Shown here: positions 21,973 to 32,821 of the stretch, piece after piece
Numbering within the stretch: position 1 is the first letter of the stretch
How the letters are laid out: every line of letters begins with the position of its first letter
From: Burkholderia sp. HI2500
GTDB lineage: Bacteria > Pseudomonadota > Gammaproteobacteria > Burkholderiales > Burkholderiaceae
Assembly: GCF_002223055.1 (NCBI RefSeq)
Contig: NZ_NKFL01000004.1
Span: forward strand, 558,001-622,000
Length of the DNA stretch: 64,000 nt
Direction: 5' to 3'
Notes under the pieces: model-generated
Database searches by the model: none
What the model was told of the DNA's origin: nothing
What the model saw: only the letters and a program-made list of their open reading frames with translations
Position numbers and translations under genes: made by a program

Positions 21973-22662
21973 GCGCAGTTGCAGCGTCGTGTCGACGAGA
22001 TGCTGCGCTTGCCAGTCGGCCGGCGCCGCGCCATCACCGCAATAGCCGTACGCCGCCGCGACCGTCGCCATGCCGGCGGCGCTGCCGGCTTGAATGTCGC
22101 GCAGGTCGTCGCCGACGTAGACGATGCGCGCAGGCGCGAGCGTCAACTGGTCGGCCGCATGCAGCAACGGGGCCGGGTGCGGCTTCGGGTGCGGCGTTGT
22201 GTCACCCCCGACGACGCAGGCGGCGCGCCGCGCGAGGCCGAGCAGGTCGACGAGCGGCGCCGTGAGCCGCATGGCCTTGTTCGTGACGATGCCCCAGCGC
22301 ACGCCGCGCGCGTCGAGTTCGTCGAGCACGTCGTCGATGCCGGGGAACAGCGTCGTGTGCACGCATAGATCCGTCGCGTAGTTGGCCAGGAACTCGTCGC
22401 GCATCGCTTCATAACCGGGCGTGTGCGGATCGATGCCGAATGCACCGCCGAGCAGGCCGCGCGCGCCGGCCGAGGCTAGCGGCCGCAGCACGTCGAGCGG
22501 TGTCTCGGGCAGGTCGCGCACGCGTTGCATCTTGTTGACGGCGGCCGCGAGATCGGGGGCCGTGTCGGCGAGCGTGCCGTCCAGGTCGAACAGCACGGCA
22601 TCGCAGTGCAGCAGGCGCGGTTCGTCGAGTGGTGCCCGCGCGGTCGAGAGGGGAGTCGTCAT
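21946..22662 (-). CDS. gph: Phosphoglycolate phosphatase (HAD family)
   Basis: A 238-residue HAD phosphatase. Motif I is DAVLFDLDGTLADTAPDLA (nucleophile and acid Asp), motif II lies near GIVTNKAM (Thr), motif III Lys is in PHPKPHPAP and motif IV is YVGDDLRD. The cap insert after motif I fits the Gph type. It removes phosphate from 2-phosphoglycolate, for instance after DNA-end repair. It starts 14 bases after ubiG, the usual ubiG-gph pair, so a dedicated role in ubiquinone synthesis is also discussed for related enzymes (MupP-like). The start ATG follows GGAGG-like purines. Confidence 0.9.
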   Translation of the reverse strand: MTTPLSTARAPLDEPRLLHCDAVLFDLDGTLADTAPDLAAAVNKMQRVRDLPETPLDVLRPLASAGARGLLGGAFGIDPHTPGYEAMRDEFLANYATDLCVHTTLFPGIDDVLDELDARGVRWGIVTNKAMRLTAPLVDLLGLARRAACVVGGDTTPHPKPHPAPLLHAADQLTLAPARIVYVGDDLRDIQAGSAAGMATVAAAYGYCGDGAAPADWQAQHLVDTTLQLRELLRDVGL

Positions 22663-22675
22663 GCCGGTTGGAAGG

Positions 22676-23374
22676 TCACGCGCCGCGACGGCACGCGACG
22701 AGGTAGTTGATGTCGGCGTCGTTCGACAGCGCGAAGCGCTTGCCGATCGGGTGATACGTGATGCCCTTGATCTCCACGATGTGCAGATCCGTTGCCCGCA
22801 CGAAGCTGGCCAGCTCCGACGGACGGATGAAGCGCGCGTAGTCGTGCGTGCCCTTCGGCAGCATTTGCGCGATGTACTCCGCGCCGATCACGGCGAACAG
22901 GTATGCCTTCAGGTTGCGGTTCAGCGTCGAGAAGAACACCCAGCCACCCGGCTTCACGAGCGTCGCGCAGGCGGCGACGATATCGCCGGGCGACGGCACG
23001 TGCTCGAGCATTTCCATGCACGTGACGACATCGTAGGTGCCCGGTTCGCGCGCGGCGATCGCTTCGGCCGCGATGGCCTCGTAATCGACCGAGATGCCGC
23101 TTTCGAGACTGTGCAGGTCGGCGACGCCGAGTGCTTCGGTCGACAGGTCGATGCCTTTCACCTGCGCGCCGAGTCCGGCCATTGATTCGGACAGAATGCC
23201 GCCGCCGCAGCCGATGTCGAGTGCGCGCTTGCCGGCGAGGTGCGCATGCGCATCGATCCAGCCGAGCCGGACCGGGTTCAGGTCGTGCAGCGGCTTGAAT
23301 TCGGCATTCGGATCCCACCACCGATGGGCGAGGTCGCTGAATTTCTGGAGTTCGTGCGGGTCGGCGTTGGTCAT
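22676..23374 (-). CDS. ubiG: Ubiquinone biosynthesis O-methyltransferase
   Basis: A 232-residue SAM-dependent methyltransferase. The N-terminus [19 protein letters not shown] and LNPVRLGWI are UbiG signatures; the SAM motif is [20 protein letters not shown]; the post-I acidic region is VKGIDLS; motif [12 protein letters not shown] follows. It carries out both O-methylations in ubiquinone synthesis at the cytoplasmic membrane. It is the first gene of the ubiG-gph operon and lies downstream of, but separate from, ompA. Confidence 0.95.
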   Translation of the reverse strand: MTNADPHELQKFSDLAHRWWDPNAEFKPLHDLNPVRLGWIDAHAHLAGKRALDIGCGGGILSESMAGLGAQVKGIDLSTEALGVADLHSLESGISVDYEAIAAEAIAAREPGTYDVVTCMEMLEHVPSPGDIVAACATLVKPGGWVFFSTLNRNLKAYLFAVIGAEYIAQMLPKGTHDYARFIRPSELASFVRATDLHIVEIKGITYHPIGKRFALSNDADINYLVACRRGA

Positions 23375-23484
23375 GTCGGCAAACGGGCTACGGAAGGAGG
23401 GCGGTGCTGCGATTCGTCAGCCCCGAGTATATAAGAAGCGGACGAGCGGCGAAGCGGCGAGCGCCTGGACGGGCGTCAAAGAAA

Positions 23485-23510
23485 AAGCCCCGCCGGAGCG
23501 GGGCTTTGAA
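23485..23510 (-). terminator. Terminator of ompA
   Basis: GCCCCGC and GCGGGGC around a 4-base loop (CGGA) with flanking A and T runs. On the minus strand it follows the ompA stop at 23529 by about 20 bases and ends in TTTTTC. Confidence 0.85.
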
Positions 23511-23528
23511 GCAGTCGAAAACCGCGGC

Positions 23529-24197
23529 TTAGTTTGCCGGAACGGTCGTCTTCTGCACTTGCTGCGTACCAACCACTTCCACTTCCACGCGGCGATCCGG
23601 TGCGAGGCAGGCGATGAGTTGCTTGCGGTTCTTCTGGTTGCAGCCAGTCGTAACCGGGTTGCGCTTGCCCTTGCCTTCCGTGTAGATCTTGTTGGCCGGC
23701 ACACCCTTGCTGACCAGGTACGACTTCACGGCTTGCGCACGGCGCAGCGACAGACGGTCGTTGTACTTGTCCGAACCGATGCGGTCCGTGTAGCCCGTTG
23801 CGACGACCACTTCCGTGTTCATGCCTTCGATCTTCGAAGCCAGTTCGTCCAGCTTTTGCTTGCCCAGCGGCTTGAGCGTTGCCTTGTCGAAGTCGAACAG
23901 TGCGTCAGCTTGATACGTGATCTTCTGGCTCGTGATAGCCGGAGCGACCGGAGCGACCGGCGGCTGCGGTGCCTGGGCGACCAGTGCGCCATCGCACTTC
24001 GCGTTGGCGGTGGCCGGCGTCCAGAACGCATCGCGCCAGCAGAGCTCGTTCGTACCGTTCATCCACACCCATTCGCCCGTGCCGTTGACCCAGTTGTCAT
24101 TGACGGCTTGGCGCGACGCCGGCACCGACTGTGCCGAAGCGGATGCAGCCATAACTGCGGTAGCTGCAATGAACGCGAGCTTTGAAAGTTTATTCAT
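23529..24197 (-). CDS. ompA: OmpA-family outer membrane protein
   Basis: A 222-residue protein with a signal peptide (residues 1-22, MNKLSKLAFIAATAVMAASA, cleaved after ASA-Q). Residues 25-70 contain WVNGTGEWVWMNGTNELCWR, a short Trp-rich motif typical of Burkholderiales OmpA. After an Ala/Pro linker comes the OmpA C-terminal peptidoglycan-binding domain (residues 95-205: DALFDFDKATLKPLGKQKLD, YTDRIGSDKYNDRLSLRRAQ). There is no full N-terminal 8-strand barrel, so anchoring is probably periplasmic. Two cysteines (TTGCNQKNRKQLIACLAPD) likely form a disulfide. The start has GAGGAG seven bases before. Confidence 0.9.
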   Translation of the reverse strand: MNKLSKLAFIAATAVMAASASAQSVPASRQAVNDNWVNGTGEWVWMNGTNELCWRDAFWTPATANAKCDGALVAQAPQPPVAPVAPAITSQKITYQADALFDFDKATLKPLGKQKLDELASKIEGMNTEVVVATGYTDRIGSDKYNDRLSLRRAQAVKSYLVSKGVPANKIYTEGKGKRNPVTTGCNQKNRKQLIACLAPDRRVEVEVVGTQQVQKTTVPAN

Positions 24198-24736
24198 ATT
24201 TCTCCTCTCGAAATTGAGATTACCGCAGGTTTACTGCGAGCCTGTTGACGGTGACAAGTCATACATTGCTCGAAGTATAACATTGGTGCGGCACAAAAAA
24301 CGCGGCGCCGCCTCTGTGTAGACTTCGAGCAGCGTCTAACTTTCAGTGCGTTGGCATTTTGCCATATCGTTCCCTTCCTACGAAAAAAAATCCTCCCCAC
24401 CCCAAGATCGCTTCAACTTTGTGGTGCATGCGCAACACTGGCCTGCCGTAACTTTTAGAAATTGTCAAGAGTGTGGCGGCGAAATTGCGCCGATGAATGC
24501 AGTTGTTTACTCGTGCGCGAGGAACGCGTGACGCGGCAATCGTCTGTGATGACGAGTCGGGGGCGATTGCGATGTGCCATTGCGGCCGATTCGCCGACGC
24601 CGCGATTTTTGCTATTCATATATAGAGGGGGCGAATTGGCGGCTGATGGGCGCATGTTAGAATCTCGCGTTGCGTTGCGCATGCAGCGCCCACGCGAAAG
24701 GCGTTCGCCGTCTTCGCTCCGAAACGATACGGATAC
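24198..24736. other. Divergent ompA/gyrA intergenic region
   Basis: A 539-base gap. The ompA leader is about 75 bases, with a minus-strand -10 box TATACT at 24279-24274. The middle (24300-24600) is clearly AT-richer than the surroundings, including an eight-A run at 24382-24390, and carries no gene with Burkholderia-like codon use. The gyrA promoter is at 24636-24663. No RNA structure was recognised in the remaining 350 bases. Confidence 0.6.
24636..24663 (+). promoter_or_regulatory. gyrA promoter
   Basis: TTGGCG (24636-24641), 16-base spacer, TAGAAT (24658-24663). The expected start is about 66 bases before the gyrA ATG. Supercoiling-sensitive control, known for gyrA in other bacteria, would act here. 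Confidence 0.6.
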
Positions 24737-27340
24737 ATGGATCAATTCGCCAAAGAGACCCTGCCCACCTCCCTAGAAGAGGAAATGCGCCGTTCGTATC
24801 TCGATTACGCGATGAGCGTGATCGTCGGACGTGCCCTCCCGGATGTCCGCGATGGCCTGAAACCCGTGCACCGGCGCGTGTTGTTCGCGATGCACGAACT
24901 GAACAACGACTGGAACCGCGCGTACAAGAAGTCGGCGCGTATCGTCGGTGACGTGATCGGTAAGTACCACCCTCACGGTGACACCGCGGTCTACGACACG
25001 ATCGTGCGGATGGCGCAGGACTTCTCGCTGCGCTACATGCTGATCGACGGGCAGGGCAACTTCGGCTCGATCGACGGCGACAATGCCGCGGCGATGCGTT
25101 ACACCGAAATTCGCATGGCGAAGATCGGTCACGAGCTGCTCGCCGACATCGACAAGGAAACGGTCGATTTCGAGCCGAACTACGACGGCAACGAAATGCA
25201 GCCGTCGGTCCTGCCGTCGCGCATCCCGAACCTGCTGATCAACGGCTCGTCGGGTATTGCGGTCGGCATGGCGACCAACATCCCCCCGCACAACCTGAAC
25301 GAAGTCGTCGACGCGTGCCAGCACCTGCTGGGCAACCCGGAAGCGACGATCGACGAGCTGATCGAGATCATCCCGGCGCCGGATTTCCCGACGGCCGGCA
25401 TCATCTACGGCGTCGCCGGCGTGCGCGACGGCTATCGCACCGGGCGCGGCCGCGTCGTGATGCGTGCTGCCACGCACTTCGAGGAGATCGACCGCGGCCA
25501 GCGGATGGCGATCATCGTCGACGAGTTGCCGTACCAGGTGAACAAGCGCTCGCTGCTCGAGCGGATCGCCGAGCTCGTCAACGAGAAGAAGCTCGAAGGC
25601 ATCTCCGACATCCGCGACGAGTCCGACAAGAGCGGCATGCGCGTCGTGATCGAGCTCAAGCGCGGTGAAGTGCCGGAAGTGGTGCTGAACAACCTGTACA
25701 AGGCGACGCAGCTCCAGGATACGTTCGGCATGAACATGGTCGCGCTCGTCGACGGCCAGCCGAAGCTGCTGAACCTGAAGGAAATCCTGCAGTGCTTCCT
25801 GTCGCATCGACGCGAAGTGCTGACGCGCCGCACGATCTACGAACTGCGCAAGGCCCGCGAACGCGGCCACGTGCTCGAAGGTCTCGCGGTCGCGCTCGCG
25901 AACATCGACGAGTTCATCGCGATCATCAAGGCCGCGCCGACGCCGCCGATCGCGAAGGCGGAGTTGATGGCGAAGCCGTGGGATTCGTCGCTCGTGCGCG
26001 AGATGCTCACGCGTGCCGAGAGCGAGAACGCGGCGGCCGGCGGCCGCTCCGCGTATCGCCCGGAAGGCCTGAACCCGGCGTTCGGCATGCAGGCCGACGG
26101 GCTGTACCGCCTGTCCGACACGCAGGCCCAGGAAATTCTGCAGATGCGTCTGCAGCGCCTGACCGGCCTCGAGCAGGACAAGATCATCGGCGAGTACCGC
26201 GAAGTGATGGCCCAGATCGCCGACCTGCTGGACATCCTCGCGCGCCCCGAGCGGATCACGACGATGATCGGCGAGGAGCTGACCTCGGTGAAGGCCGAGT
26301 TCGGCGACGCGCGCCGCTCGAAGATCGAGCTGAACGCGACCGAGCTGAACACCGAAGACCTGATCACGCCGCAGGACATGGTCGTCACGATGTCGCATGC
26401 GGGCTACGTGAAGTCGCAGCCGCTGTCCGAGTACCGTGCGCAGAAGCGTGGCGGTCGCGGCAAGCAGGCGACGCAGATGAAGGAAGACGACTGGATCGAG
26501 ACGCTGTTCATCGCGAACACGCACGATTACATCCTGTGCTTCTCGAACCGCGGCCGCGTGTACTGGGTCAAGGTCTATGAAGTGCCGCAGGGCTCGCGCA
26601 ACTCGCGCGGCCGCCCGATCGTCAACATGTTCCCGCTGCAGGAAGGCGAGAAGATCAACGTCGTGCTGCCGGTCAAGGAATTCTCGGCCGACAAGTTCAT
26701 CTTCATGGCAACGTCGCTCGGCACCGTGAAGAAGACGCCGCTCGAGGCATTCAGCCGTCCGATGAAGAAGGGCATCATCGCGGTCGGTCTCGACGAAGGC
26801 GACTTCCTGATCGGTGCGTCGATCACCGACGGCGCGCACGACGTGATGCTGTTCTCCGACTCCGGCAAGGCCGTGCGCTTCGACGAAAACGACGTGCGTC
26901 CGATGGGTCGCGAGGCGCGTGGCGTGCGCGGCATGCAGCTCGAGGACGGCCAGCAGGTCATCGCGCTGCTGGTTGCCGGCAGCGAGGAGCAGACGGTGCT
27001 CACCGCGACCGAGAACGGCTACGGCAAGCGCACGCCGATCACCGAGTACACGCGTCACGGCCGCGGCACGAAGGGTATGATCGCGATCCAGACGTCCGAG
27101 CGTAACGGCAAGGTCGTGGCTGCAACGCTCGTCGATGCCGAAGATCAGATCATGCTGATCACGACGGCCGGCGTGTTGATTCGCACCCGTGTCTCGGAGA
27201 TTCGCGAGATGGGGCGTGCCACGCAAGGTGTTACACTCATCAGTCTCGATGAGGGTACCAAGCTCTCTGGCCTGCAGCAGATCGCGGAGGCCGAAGAGGG
27301 AGAGGGCGAAGCCGACGAGGCGTCGGACGGCGAAGCCTGA
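24737..27340 (+). CDS. gyrA: DNA gyrase subunit A
   Basis: An 867-residue GyrA. The winged-helix breakage-reunion domain has the catalytic Tyr122 ([11 protein letters not shown]). The quinolone region reads [17 protein letters not shown]: Thr83 and Asp87, the normal susceptible residues in Burkholderia. The GyrA box QKRGGRGK opens the C-terminal DNA-wrapping domain of six blades, and the protein ends in an acidic tail ([15 protein letters not shown]). With GyrB it introduces negative supercoils. It is not in a dnaA-gyrB cluster here and is probably transcribed alone. Confidence 0.98.
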   Translation: MDQFAKETLPTSLEEEMRRSYLDYAMSVIVGRALPDVRDGLKPVHRRVLFAMHELNNDWNRAYKKSARIVGDVIGKYHPHGDTAVYDTIVRMAQDFSLRYMLIDGQGNFGSIDGDNAAAMRYTEIRMAKIGHELLADIDKETVDFEPNYDGNEMQPSVLPSRIPNLLINGSSGIAVGMATNIPPHNLNEVVDACQHLLGNPEATIDELIEIIPAPDFPTAGIIYGVAGVRDGYRTGRGRVVMRAATHFEEIDRGQRMAIIVDELPYQVNKRSLLERIAELVNEKKLEGISDIRDESDKSGMRVVIELKRGEVPEVVLNNLYKATQLQDTFGMNMVALVDGQPKLLNLKEILQCFLSHRREVLTRRTIYELRKARERGHVLEGLAVALANIDEFIAIIKAAPTPPIAKAELMAKPWDSSLVREMLTRAESENAAAGGRSAYRPEGLNPAFGMQADGLYRLSDTQAQEILQMRLQRLTGLEQDKIIGEYREVMAQIADLLDILARPERITTMIGEELTSVKAEFGDARRSKIELNATELNTEDLITPQDMVVTMSHAGYVKSQPLSEYRAQKRGGRGKQATQMKEDDWIETLFIANTHDYILCFSNRGRVYWVKVYEVPQGSRNSRGRPIVNMFPLQEGEKINVVLPVKEFSADKFIFMATSLGTVKKTPLEAFSRPMKKGIIAVGLDEGDFLIGASITDGAHDVMLFSDSGKAVRFDENDVRPMGREARGVRGMQLEDGQQVIALLVAGSEEQTVLTATENGYGKRTPITEYTRHGRGTKGMIAIQTSERNGKVVAATLVDAEDQIMLITTAGVLIRTRVSEIREMGRATQGVTLISLDEGTKLSGLQQIAEAEEGEGEADEASDGEA

Positions 27341-27423
27341 AGAACGGATGAGACTCTAGCCGCCGCAGGCGCGAAGCGCCGCGGCCGGCGAGCAACCATT
27401 CATATTTCCAAAAGGGAGTGATG

Positions 27424-28023
27424 ATGCAAAAGCAATTCAAGCAACTGGTTCTGCTGGCTGCACTGGTGCCGACGTTCGCGATGGCGCAAGCGCTGTCGAA
27501 TTCCGCACCGGCAGCTCCGGCAGCAGCTGCGCCGATCGACGCCGACAAGAAGGCAGCGATCAAGGATCTGCTCGACGCGATCGACGCGCCGAAGCTCGTG
27601 TCGGCAATCGGCAACAGCGCCGAAATGCAGGCCAAGCAACTCGTCCCGGCAATCCTGTCGGACGCGCTGTCGGAAAACAAGACGCTGAACGACAAGCAGA
27701 AGCAGGCTGCCGTTCCGACGCTGCAGAAGAACGCGGTGCCGAAGCTGGTTGACGGCGCAGGCAAGGTGTTCGGCACGCAACAGTTCCAGAGCGACGCGAT
27801 GTCGGCTCAGTACGACGCCTACGCGAAGTACTACAGCACGTCGGAGATCAAGGATCTGACGACGTTCTACAAGAGCCCGACGGGCCGCAAGTTCATCCAG
27901 GTTCAGGATCAGGTCGGTCGCGACGTGGTCAACGGCCTGATGCAGAAGTACATGCCGCAAGCTATCCAGGCAACGCGCACGCAGGCTGACAAGGAAGTCG
28001 CAGCAGTCAAGCCGGGCAAGTAA
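27424..28023 (+). CDS. DUF2059 family secreted protein
   Basis: A 199-residue exported protein. The signal peptide spans residues 1-21 (KQLVLLAALVPTFAMAQ), followed by an Ala/Pro linker. Residues about 90-170 form the DUF2059 helical domain: YDAYAKYYSTSEIKDLTTFY, then KSPTGRKFIQVQDQVGRDVV. The family is periplasmic with unknown function. Three start codons lie in a row; the ATG at 27424 has the best spacing to GGGAG. It is 83 bases after gyrA and followed by its own terminator. Confidence 0.85.
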   Translation: MQKQFKQLVLLAALVPTFAMAQALSNSAPAAPAAAAPIDADKKAAIKDLLDAIDAPKLVSAIGNSAEMQAKQLVPAILSDALSENKTLNDKQKQAAVPTLQKNAVPKLVDGAGKVFGTQQFQSDAMSAQYDAYAKYYSTSEIKDLTTFYKSPTGRKFIQVQDQVGRDVVNGLMQKYMPQAIQATRTQADKEVAAVKPGK

Positions 28024-28040
28024 AGCCGTCCGGGCACGCC

Positions 28041-28061
28041 CCCGGCCGTTCGGCCGGGTTT
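28041..28061 (+). terminator. Terminator after the DUF2059 gene
   Basis: CCCGGCC-GTTC-GGCCGGG followed by TTT. The T-run is short, but the stem is perfect. It lies 18 bases after the stop. Confidence 0.65.
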
Positions 28062-28178
28062 GGCGGGAGCCTGACGACAGTGCGATAATGGCCGTTTGCG
28101 CGCGAGCGCAAGCGGCCATTTCTTTTCTGGCGCGTTCTGCCGGCGGCGAGCCGGTCGCGTCCCTCCGAGGTTTTCACG

Positions 28179-29261
28179 ATGCGCGTCTTTAATTTCTCCG
28201 CCGGCCCTGCGGCGATGCCCGAGGAAGTGCTGCGGCAAGCGGCCGACGAAATGCTCGACTGGCATGGCAGCGGCATGAGCGTGATGGAGATGAGCCATCG
28301 CGGCAAGGAATTCATGTCGATCCACGAGGCCGCGCTGACCGACCTGCGCGACCTGCTCGGCGTGCCGGCCAGTCACCGGATCCTGTTCCTGCAGGGCGGC
28401 GGTATCGCGGAAAACGCGATCGTCCCGATGAACCTGCTCGGGTCGCGCACGACGGCCGACTTCGTCGTCACGGGCTCGTGGTCGCAGAAGTCGTTCAGCG
28501 AAGCGAAGAAATACGGCACGCCGCATCTCGCCGCAACCGGCAAGACGGAAGACGGCTTCACGCGTGCGCCCGCGCGCGCCGAATGGCAGCTGTCGGACGA
28601 TCCGGCCTACGTGCATCTGTGTACCAACGAGACGATCGACGGCGTCGAGACGTTCGAGATTCCCGATCTCGGTGACGTGCCGCTGGTCGCGGATGTCTCG
28701 TCGCACATCCTGTCGCGTCCGCTGGACGTCGCGAAGTACGGCGTGCTGTTCGGCGGCGCGCAGAAGAACATCGGGATGGCCGGCGTGACGCTCGTGATCG
28801 TGCGCGAGGATCTGCTCGACCGTGCGCTGTCGATCTGCCCGTCCGCGTTCGAATGGAAGACCATCGCAGCGAACAACTCGCTGTACAACACGCCGCCCAC
28901 CTACGCGATCTACATCGCGGGCCTGGTGTTCCAGTGGCTGAAGCGGCAGGGTGGCCTCGAAGCGATCGAGGCCCGCAATATCGAAAAGGCGAAGCTGCTC
29001 TACGACACGATCGATGCGAGCAGTTTCTATCTGAACAAGGTCGAGCCGGCAGCACGTTCGCGGATGAACGTGCCGTTTTTCCTGGCCGACGAAACGCGCA
29101 ACGAAGACTTCCTTGCCGGCGCAAAGGCGCGCGGGCTGCTGCAGCTGAAGGGCCACAAGTCCGTCGGCGGCATGCGGGCGTCGATCTACAACGCGGTGCC
29201 GCTCGAGGGCGTGAAAGCGCTCGTCGAGTACATGAAGGACTTCGAGCAGCGCGGCGCCTGA
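28179..29261 (+). CDS. serC: Phosphoserine aminotransferase
   Basis: A 360-residue class V aminotransferase. The start [18 protein letters not shown] is the SerC signature; the PLP lysine lies in [16 protein letters not shown] near residue 197; C-terminal [20 protein letters not shown] is conserved. It converts 3-phosphohydroxypyruvate to phosphoserine, and also acts in pyridoxal phosphate synthesis. It opens a run with pheA, tyrA, aroA, cmk and rpsA; pheA starts 33 bases on. A TTGGCG/GATAAT promoter (28060-28089) fits its expression. Confidence 0.97.
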   Translation: MRVFNFSAGPAAMPEEVLRQAADEMLDWHGSGMSVMEMSHRGKEFMSIHEAALTDLRDLLGVPASHRILFLQGGGIAENAIVPMNLLGSRTTADFVVTGSWSQKSFSEAKKYGTPHLAATGKTEDGFTRAPARAEWQLSDDPAYVHLCTNETIDGVETFEIPDLGDVPLVADVSSHILSRPLDVAKYGVLFGGAQKNIGMAGVTLVIVREDLLDRALSICPSAFEWKTIAANNSLYNTPPTYAIYIAGLVFQWLKRQGGLEAIEARNIEKAKLLYDTIDASSFYLNKVEPAARSRMNVPFFLADETRNEDFLAGAKARGLLQLKGHKSVGGMRASIYNAVPLEGVKALVEYMKDFEQRGA

Positions 29262-29294
29262 CGGCGGCGCTGTTCAAACAGCACGGCAAAACGC

Positions 29295-30377
29295 ATGGAC
29301 GACGAACTGAATTCCCGCCTGAAACCGCTGCGCGATCGCATCGATGCGATCGATGCGCAGCTGATCGCGCTCCTGAACCAGCGCGCCGCGGTGGCGCTGG
29401 AGGTGGGCGAGGTCAAGAAGCATTTCAACGCGCCGGTGTTCCGGCCGGAGCGCGAGCTGCAAGTGATCGCCCGGCTGCAGGACATGAGCGCGGGGCCGCT
29501 CGCGAGCGAGCATATCAGCGCCATCTGGCGCGAGATCATGGCCGCGAGCCGCGCGCTCGAGCAGACGATCCACGTCGCGTTCCTCGGGCCGGTCGGCACG
29601 TATAGCGAGCAGGCGATGCTCGAGTATTTCGGCCAGTCGATCGAAGGGCTGCCGTGCCCGTCGATCGACGAGGTGTTCCGCTCGGTCGAGGCCGGCGCGT
29701 CCGCGTTCGGTATCGCGCCGGTCGAGAATTCGACCGAAGGCGCCGTGTCGCGCACGCTCGACCTGCTGCTGCAGACGCAATTGCTGATCAGCGGCGAACT
29801 CGCGCTGCCGATCCATCACAACCTGCTGACGCAGAGCGGCACGCTCGACGGCGTGAAGCGCGTCTGCGCACACGCGCAGGCGCTTGCGCAATGCCAGCAG
29901 TGGCTTGCGGCGAATGCGCCGCAGCTCGAGCGGCAGGCGGTGGCGAGCAACGCGGAGGCTGCGCGTCTCGCGGCGGCCGATCCGACCGTCGCGGCGATCG
30001 CGGGCGACCGCGCGGCCGCACACTACGGCTTGCAGATCGCGTTCTCGCTGATCCAGGACGATCCGCACAACCGCACGCGCTTCGTGATCATCGGCAAGCA
30101 GCCGGCCGGGCAGAGCGGTCACGACCAGACGTCGCTGATCGTGTCGGTGAAGAATGAACCGGGCGCCGTGTTCAAGCTGCTCGAGCCGCTCGCGCGGCAC
30201 GGCGTGTCGATGACGCGCTTCGAGTCGCGTCCGGCGCGCGTCGGCACGTGGGAGTACTACTTCTACATCGACATCGAAGGGCACCGGGACGATGCGTCGG
30301 TTGCGGCCGCGCTCGCGGAACTCGGCCAGAAGGCCGCGTTCCTGAAGATACTCGGGTCGTATCCGCGCGCACGCTGA
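29295..30377 (+). CDS. pheA: Bifunctional chorismate mutase/prephenate dehydratase
   Basis: A 360-residue P-protein. Residues 1-90 are an AroQ chorismate mutase (LNSRLKPLRDRIDAIDAQLI, RAAVALEVGEVKKHF). Residues 95-275 are the prephenate dehydratase (FLGPVGTYSEQAMLEYFG, ENSTEGAVSRTLDLL, and the TRF motif in HNRTRFVIIG). The ACT domain (residues 285-357) carries ESRP, the phenylalanine feedback site. It makes phenylpyruvate. It lies between serC and tyrA; the aminotransferase gene often found after pheA is absent. Confidence 0.97.
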   Translation: MDDELNSRLKPLRDRIDAIDAQLIALLNQRAAVALEVGEVKKHFNAPVFRPERELQVIARLQDMSAGPLASEHISAIWREIMAASRALEQTIHVAFLGPVGTYSEQAMLEYFGQSIEGLPCPSIDEVFRSVEAGASAFGIAPVENSTEGAVSRTLDLLLQTQLLISGELALPIHHNLLTQSGTLDGVKRVCAHAQALAQCQQWLAANAPQLERQAVASNAEAARLAAADPTVAAIAGDRAAAHYGLQIAFSLIQDDPHNRTRFVIIGKQPAGQSGHDQTSLIVSVKNEPGAVFKLLEPLARHGVSMTRFESRPARVGTWEYYFYIDIEGHRDDASVAAALAELGQKAAFLKILGSYPRAR

Positions 30378-30563
30378 TGCGTGGCGGCCCGTGGCCTGTT
30401 CGCGCAGGCGTTGCGGCCACGCGGGCAGGGCAGGCCGATCGGTGCTGCCGAAGGCGGGTTCGGGCGGCATCCGGCGCAGGTTGCGCCGGGTGCGGGCCCG
30501 TGGCCCGGAATCTGGAATTCCGCGTGCGGGGCGTCGTCCTGCGCGCGTAACTTGGCTCTAGTC

Positions 30564-31490
30564 GTGTCAGGCTTTGCATTCAACAAACTGGTCATCTTCG
30601 GCGTCGGCCTGATCGGCGGATCGCTGGCCCGCGCGTTGCGCGAGCGCGCGCCGGGCGGCGCGGGCGAGGTTGTCGGCGTGGGCCGTTCGCGTGCTTCGGT
30701 CGAGCGTGCGCTCGCACTCGGCGTGATCGACCGCGCGGCGGCGCTCGACGACGACGCGCAATTGCGCGACGCGCTGACGGGTGCCGATCTGGTGCTGCTG
30801 GCTGCACCTGTCGCGCAGACGGGCCCGCTGCTCGCGCGCATCGCGCCGTGGCTTGAAGCGGCGACGATCGTCACCGATGCAGGCAGCACCAAGTCCGATG
30901 TCGTTGCGGCCGCGCGCGAAGCGCTCGGCGCGCGGATCGCGCAGTTCGTGCCGGGTCACCCGATCGCCGGCCGCGAGTCGAGCGGCGTCGAGGCCGCGTT
31001 GCCGGATCTGTACGTCGGCCGCAACGTCGTGCTGTGCCCGCTGCCGGAGAACGCACCCGAATCCGTTGCGCGGATCGATGCGATGTGGCGTGCAACGGGC
31101 GCCGACGTGCGCACGATGAGCACGGAGCAGCACGATCGCGTATTCGCGTCGATCAGTCATCTGCCGCACGTGCTGTCGTTCGCGCTCGTCGAGCAGATCC
31201 TCGGCGAGGCCGACGCGGAACTGAAATTCTCGTACGCGGCGGGCGGCTTCCGCGATTTCACGCGCATCGCGGCGTCGAGCCCGGAGATGTGGCGCGACGT
31301 GTGCGTCGCGAACCGCGCGGCGCTGCTCGATGAGCTCGATGGCTACACGCGTGTGCTCACGCGGCTGCGCGCGGCGATCGACGCCGGCGACGGCGCGGCG
31401 CTCGAAGCGGTGTTCACGCGCTCGCGCGCTGCCCGCAAGGCATGGCAGGAGCGTGGCGGTACGCCCGCTGCCGAACCGGTCAAGAAATAA
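30564..31490 (+). CDS. tyrA: Prephenate dehydrogenase family protein
   Basis: A 308-residue protein. The Rossmann motif [13 protein letters not shown] is at residues 12-25. [16 protein letters not shown] and [20 protein letters not shown] are typical of the TyrA catalytic domain. It oxidises prephenate (or arogenate) to the tyrosine precursor. The GTG at 30564 is chosen because the Rossmann strand begins right after; a longer in-frame N-terminus back to 30381 has low-complexity composition and is rejected. A 186-base gap separates it from pheA. aroA follows after 13 bases. Confidence 0.93.
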   Translation: MSGFAFNKLVIFGVGLIGGSLARALRERAPGGAGEVVGVGRSRASVERALALGVIDRAAALDDDAQLRDALTGADLVLLAAPVAQTGPLLARIAPWLEAATIVTDAGSTKSDVVAAAREALGARIAQFVPGHPIAGRESSGVEAALPDLYVGRNVVLCPLPENAPESVARIDAMWRATGADVRTMSTEQHDRVFASISHLPHVLSFALVEQILGEADAELKFSYAAGGFRDFTRIAASSPEMWRDVCVANRAALLDELDGYTRVLTRLRAAIDAGDGAALEAVFTRSRAARKAWQERGGTPAAEPVKK

Positions 31491-31503
31491 CAGGACGATT
31501 CCC

Positions 31504-32808
31504 ATGGACTATCTCGATCTCGGCCCGTACTCCAGCGCATCGGGCACCGTGCGCCTGCCCGGCTCGAAAAGCATTTCGAACCGCGTGCTGCTGCTCGCGG
31601 CGCTTGCCGAAGGCGAAACGACGATCACCAACTTGCTCGATTCCGACGACACGCGCGTGATGCTCGACGCACTCGGCAAGCTCGGCGTGAAGCTCGCGCG
31701 TGATGGCGACACCTGCGTCGTGGCGGGCACGCGCGGCGCATTCACCGCGAAGACGGCCGACCTGTTCCTCGGCAACGCGGGCACGGCCGTGCGGCCGCTG
31801 ACCGCCGCGCTCGCGGTGAACGGCGGCGACTATCGCGTGCACGGCGTGCCGCGCATGCACGAGCGGCCGATCGGCGACCTCGTCGACGGTCTGAGGCAAG
31901 TCGGCGCGCAGATCGACTACGAGTTGAACGAAGGCTACCCGCCGCTGCGGATCAAGCCGGCGAGCATTTCCGTCGACGCGCCGATCCGCGTGCGCGGCGA
32001 CGTGTCGAGCCAGTTCCTCACGGCGTTGCTGATGACGCTGCCGCTCGTGAAGGCGAAGGACGGCAAGATCGTCGTCGAGGTCGATGGCGAGCTGATCTCG
32101 AAGCCGTACATCGACATCACGATCCGGCTGATGGAGCGCTTCGGCGTGACCGTCGAGCGCGACGGCTGGCAGCGCTTCGTCGTGCCGGCCGGCGTCCGCT
32201 ATCGCTCGCCGGGGCGGATCATGGTCGAGGGCGACGCGTCTTCCGCGTCGTACTTTCTCGCGGCCGGCGCGCTCGGCGGCGGCCCGCTGCGCGTCGAAGG
32301 CGTGGGGCGAGCGAGCATCCAGGGCGATGTCGGCTTCGCGAACGCGCTGATGCAGATGGGCGCGAACGTGACGATGGGCGACGACTGGATCGACGTACGC
32401 GGCATCGGCCACGACCACGGCAAGCTCGAGCCGATCGACATGGACTTCAACCTGATCCCCGATGCGGCGATGACCATCGCGGTCGCGGCGCTGTTCGCGA
32501 ACGGCACGAGCACGCTGCGCAACATCGCGAGCTGGCGCGTGAAGGAAACCGACCGCATCGCCGCGATGGCGACCGAGCTGCGCAAGGTCGGCGCGATCGT
32601 CGAGGAAGGCCCCGACTACCTCGTCGTCACGCCGCCGGAAAAGCTCACGCCGAACGCGGCGATCGACACGTACGACGATCACCGGATGGCGATGTGCTTC
32701 TCGCTCGTCAGCCTGGGCGGCGTGCCCGTGCGGATCAACGATCCGAAGTGCGTCGGCAAGACGTTCCCCGACTATTTCGACCGCTTCGCCGCGCTCGCCA
32801 AAGCCTGA
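31504..32808 (+). CDS. aroA: 3-phosphoshikimate 1-carboxyvinyltransferase (EPSP synthase)
   Basis: A 434-residue class I EPSP synthase. [17 protein letters not shown] and [15 protein letters not shown] (phosphoenolpyruvate site, with the Gly that confers glyphosate sensitivity) are both present; later, [12 protein letters not shown], the catalytic Asp region [15 protein letters not shown] ([16 protein letters not shown]), and [16 protein letters not shown]. It joins shikimate-3-phosphate and PEP in the common aromatic pathway. It is tightly packed between tyrA and cmk, the usual arrangement. Confidence 0.98.
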   Translation: MDYLDLGPYSSASGTVRLPGSKSISNRVLLLAALAEGETTITNLLDSDDTRVMLDALGKLGVKLARDGDTCVVAGTRGAFTAKTADLFLGNAGTAVRPLTAALAVNGGDYRVHGVPRMHERPIGDLVDGLRQVGAQIDYELNEGYPPLRIKPASISVDAPIRVRGDVSSQFLTALLMTLPLVKAKDGKIVVEVDGELISKPYIDITIRLMERFGVTVERDGWQRFVVPAGVRYRSPGRIMVEGDASSASYFLAAGALGGGPLRVEGVGRASIQGDVGFANALMQMGANVTMGDDWIDVRGIGHDHGKLEPIDMDFNLIPDAAMTIAVAALFANGTSTLRNIASWRVKETDRIAAMATELRKVGAIVEEGPDYLVVTPPEKLTPNAAIDTYDDHRMAMCFSLVSLGGVPVRINDPKCVGKTFPDYFDRFAALAKA

Positions 32809-32821
32809 CCCCACTGTTCTG

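Noticed and set aside
24773..27226. An 817-codon minus-strand frame opposite gyrA
   Set aside because: Long antisense frames are common in GC-rich genes; composition is Arg/His/Asp-rich low complexity and gyrA is certain.
28087..28124. Strong hairpin with T-rich tail before serC as an attenuator
   Set aside because: The TTGGCG/GATAAT promoter would start transcription inside the left arm, so the full stem would not form. It could still be an operator.
30381..30563. N-terminal extension of tyrA back to 30381
   Set aside because: Gly/Pro/Ala-rich, without conservation, and the Rossmann motif begins right after the GTG at 30564.
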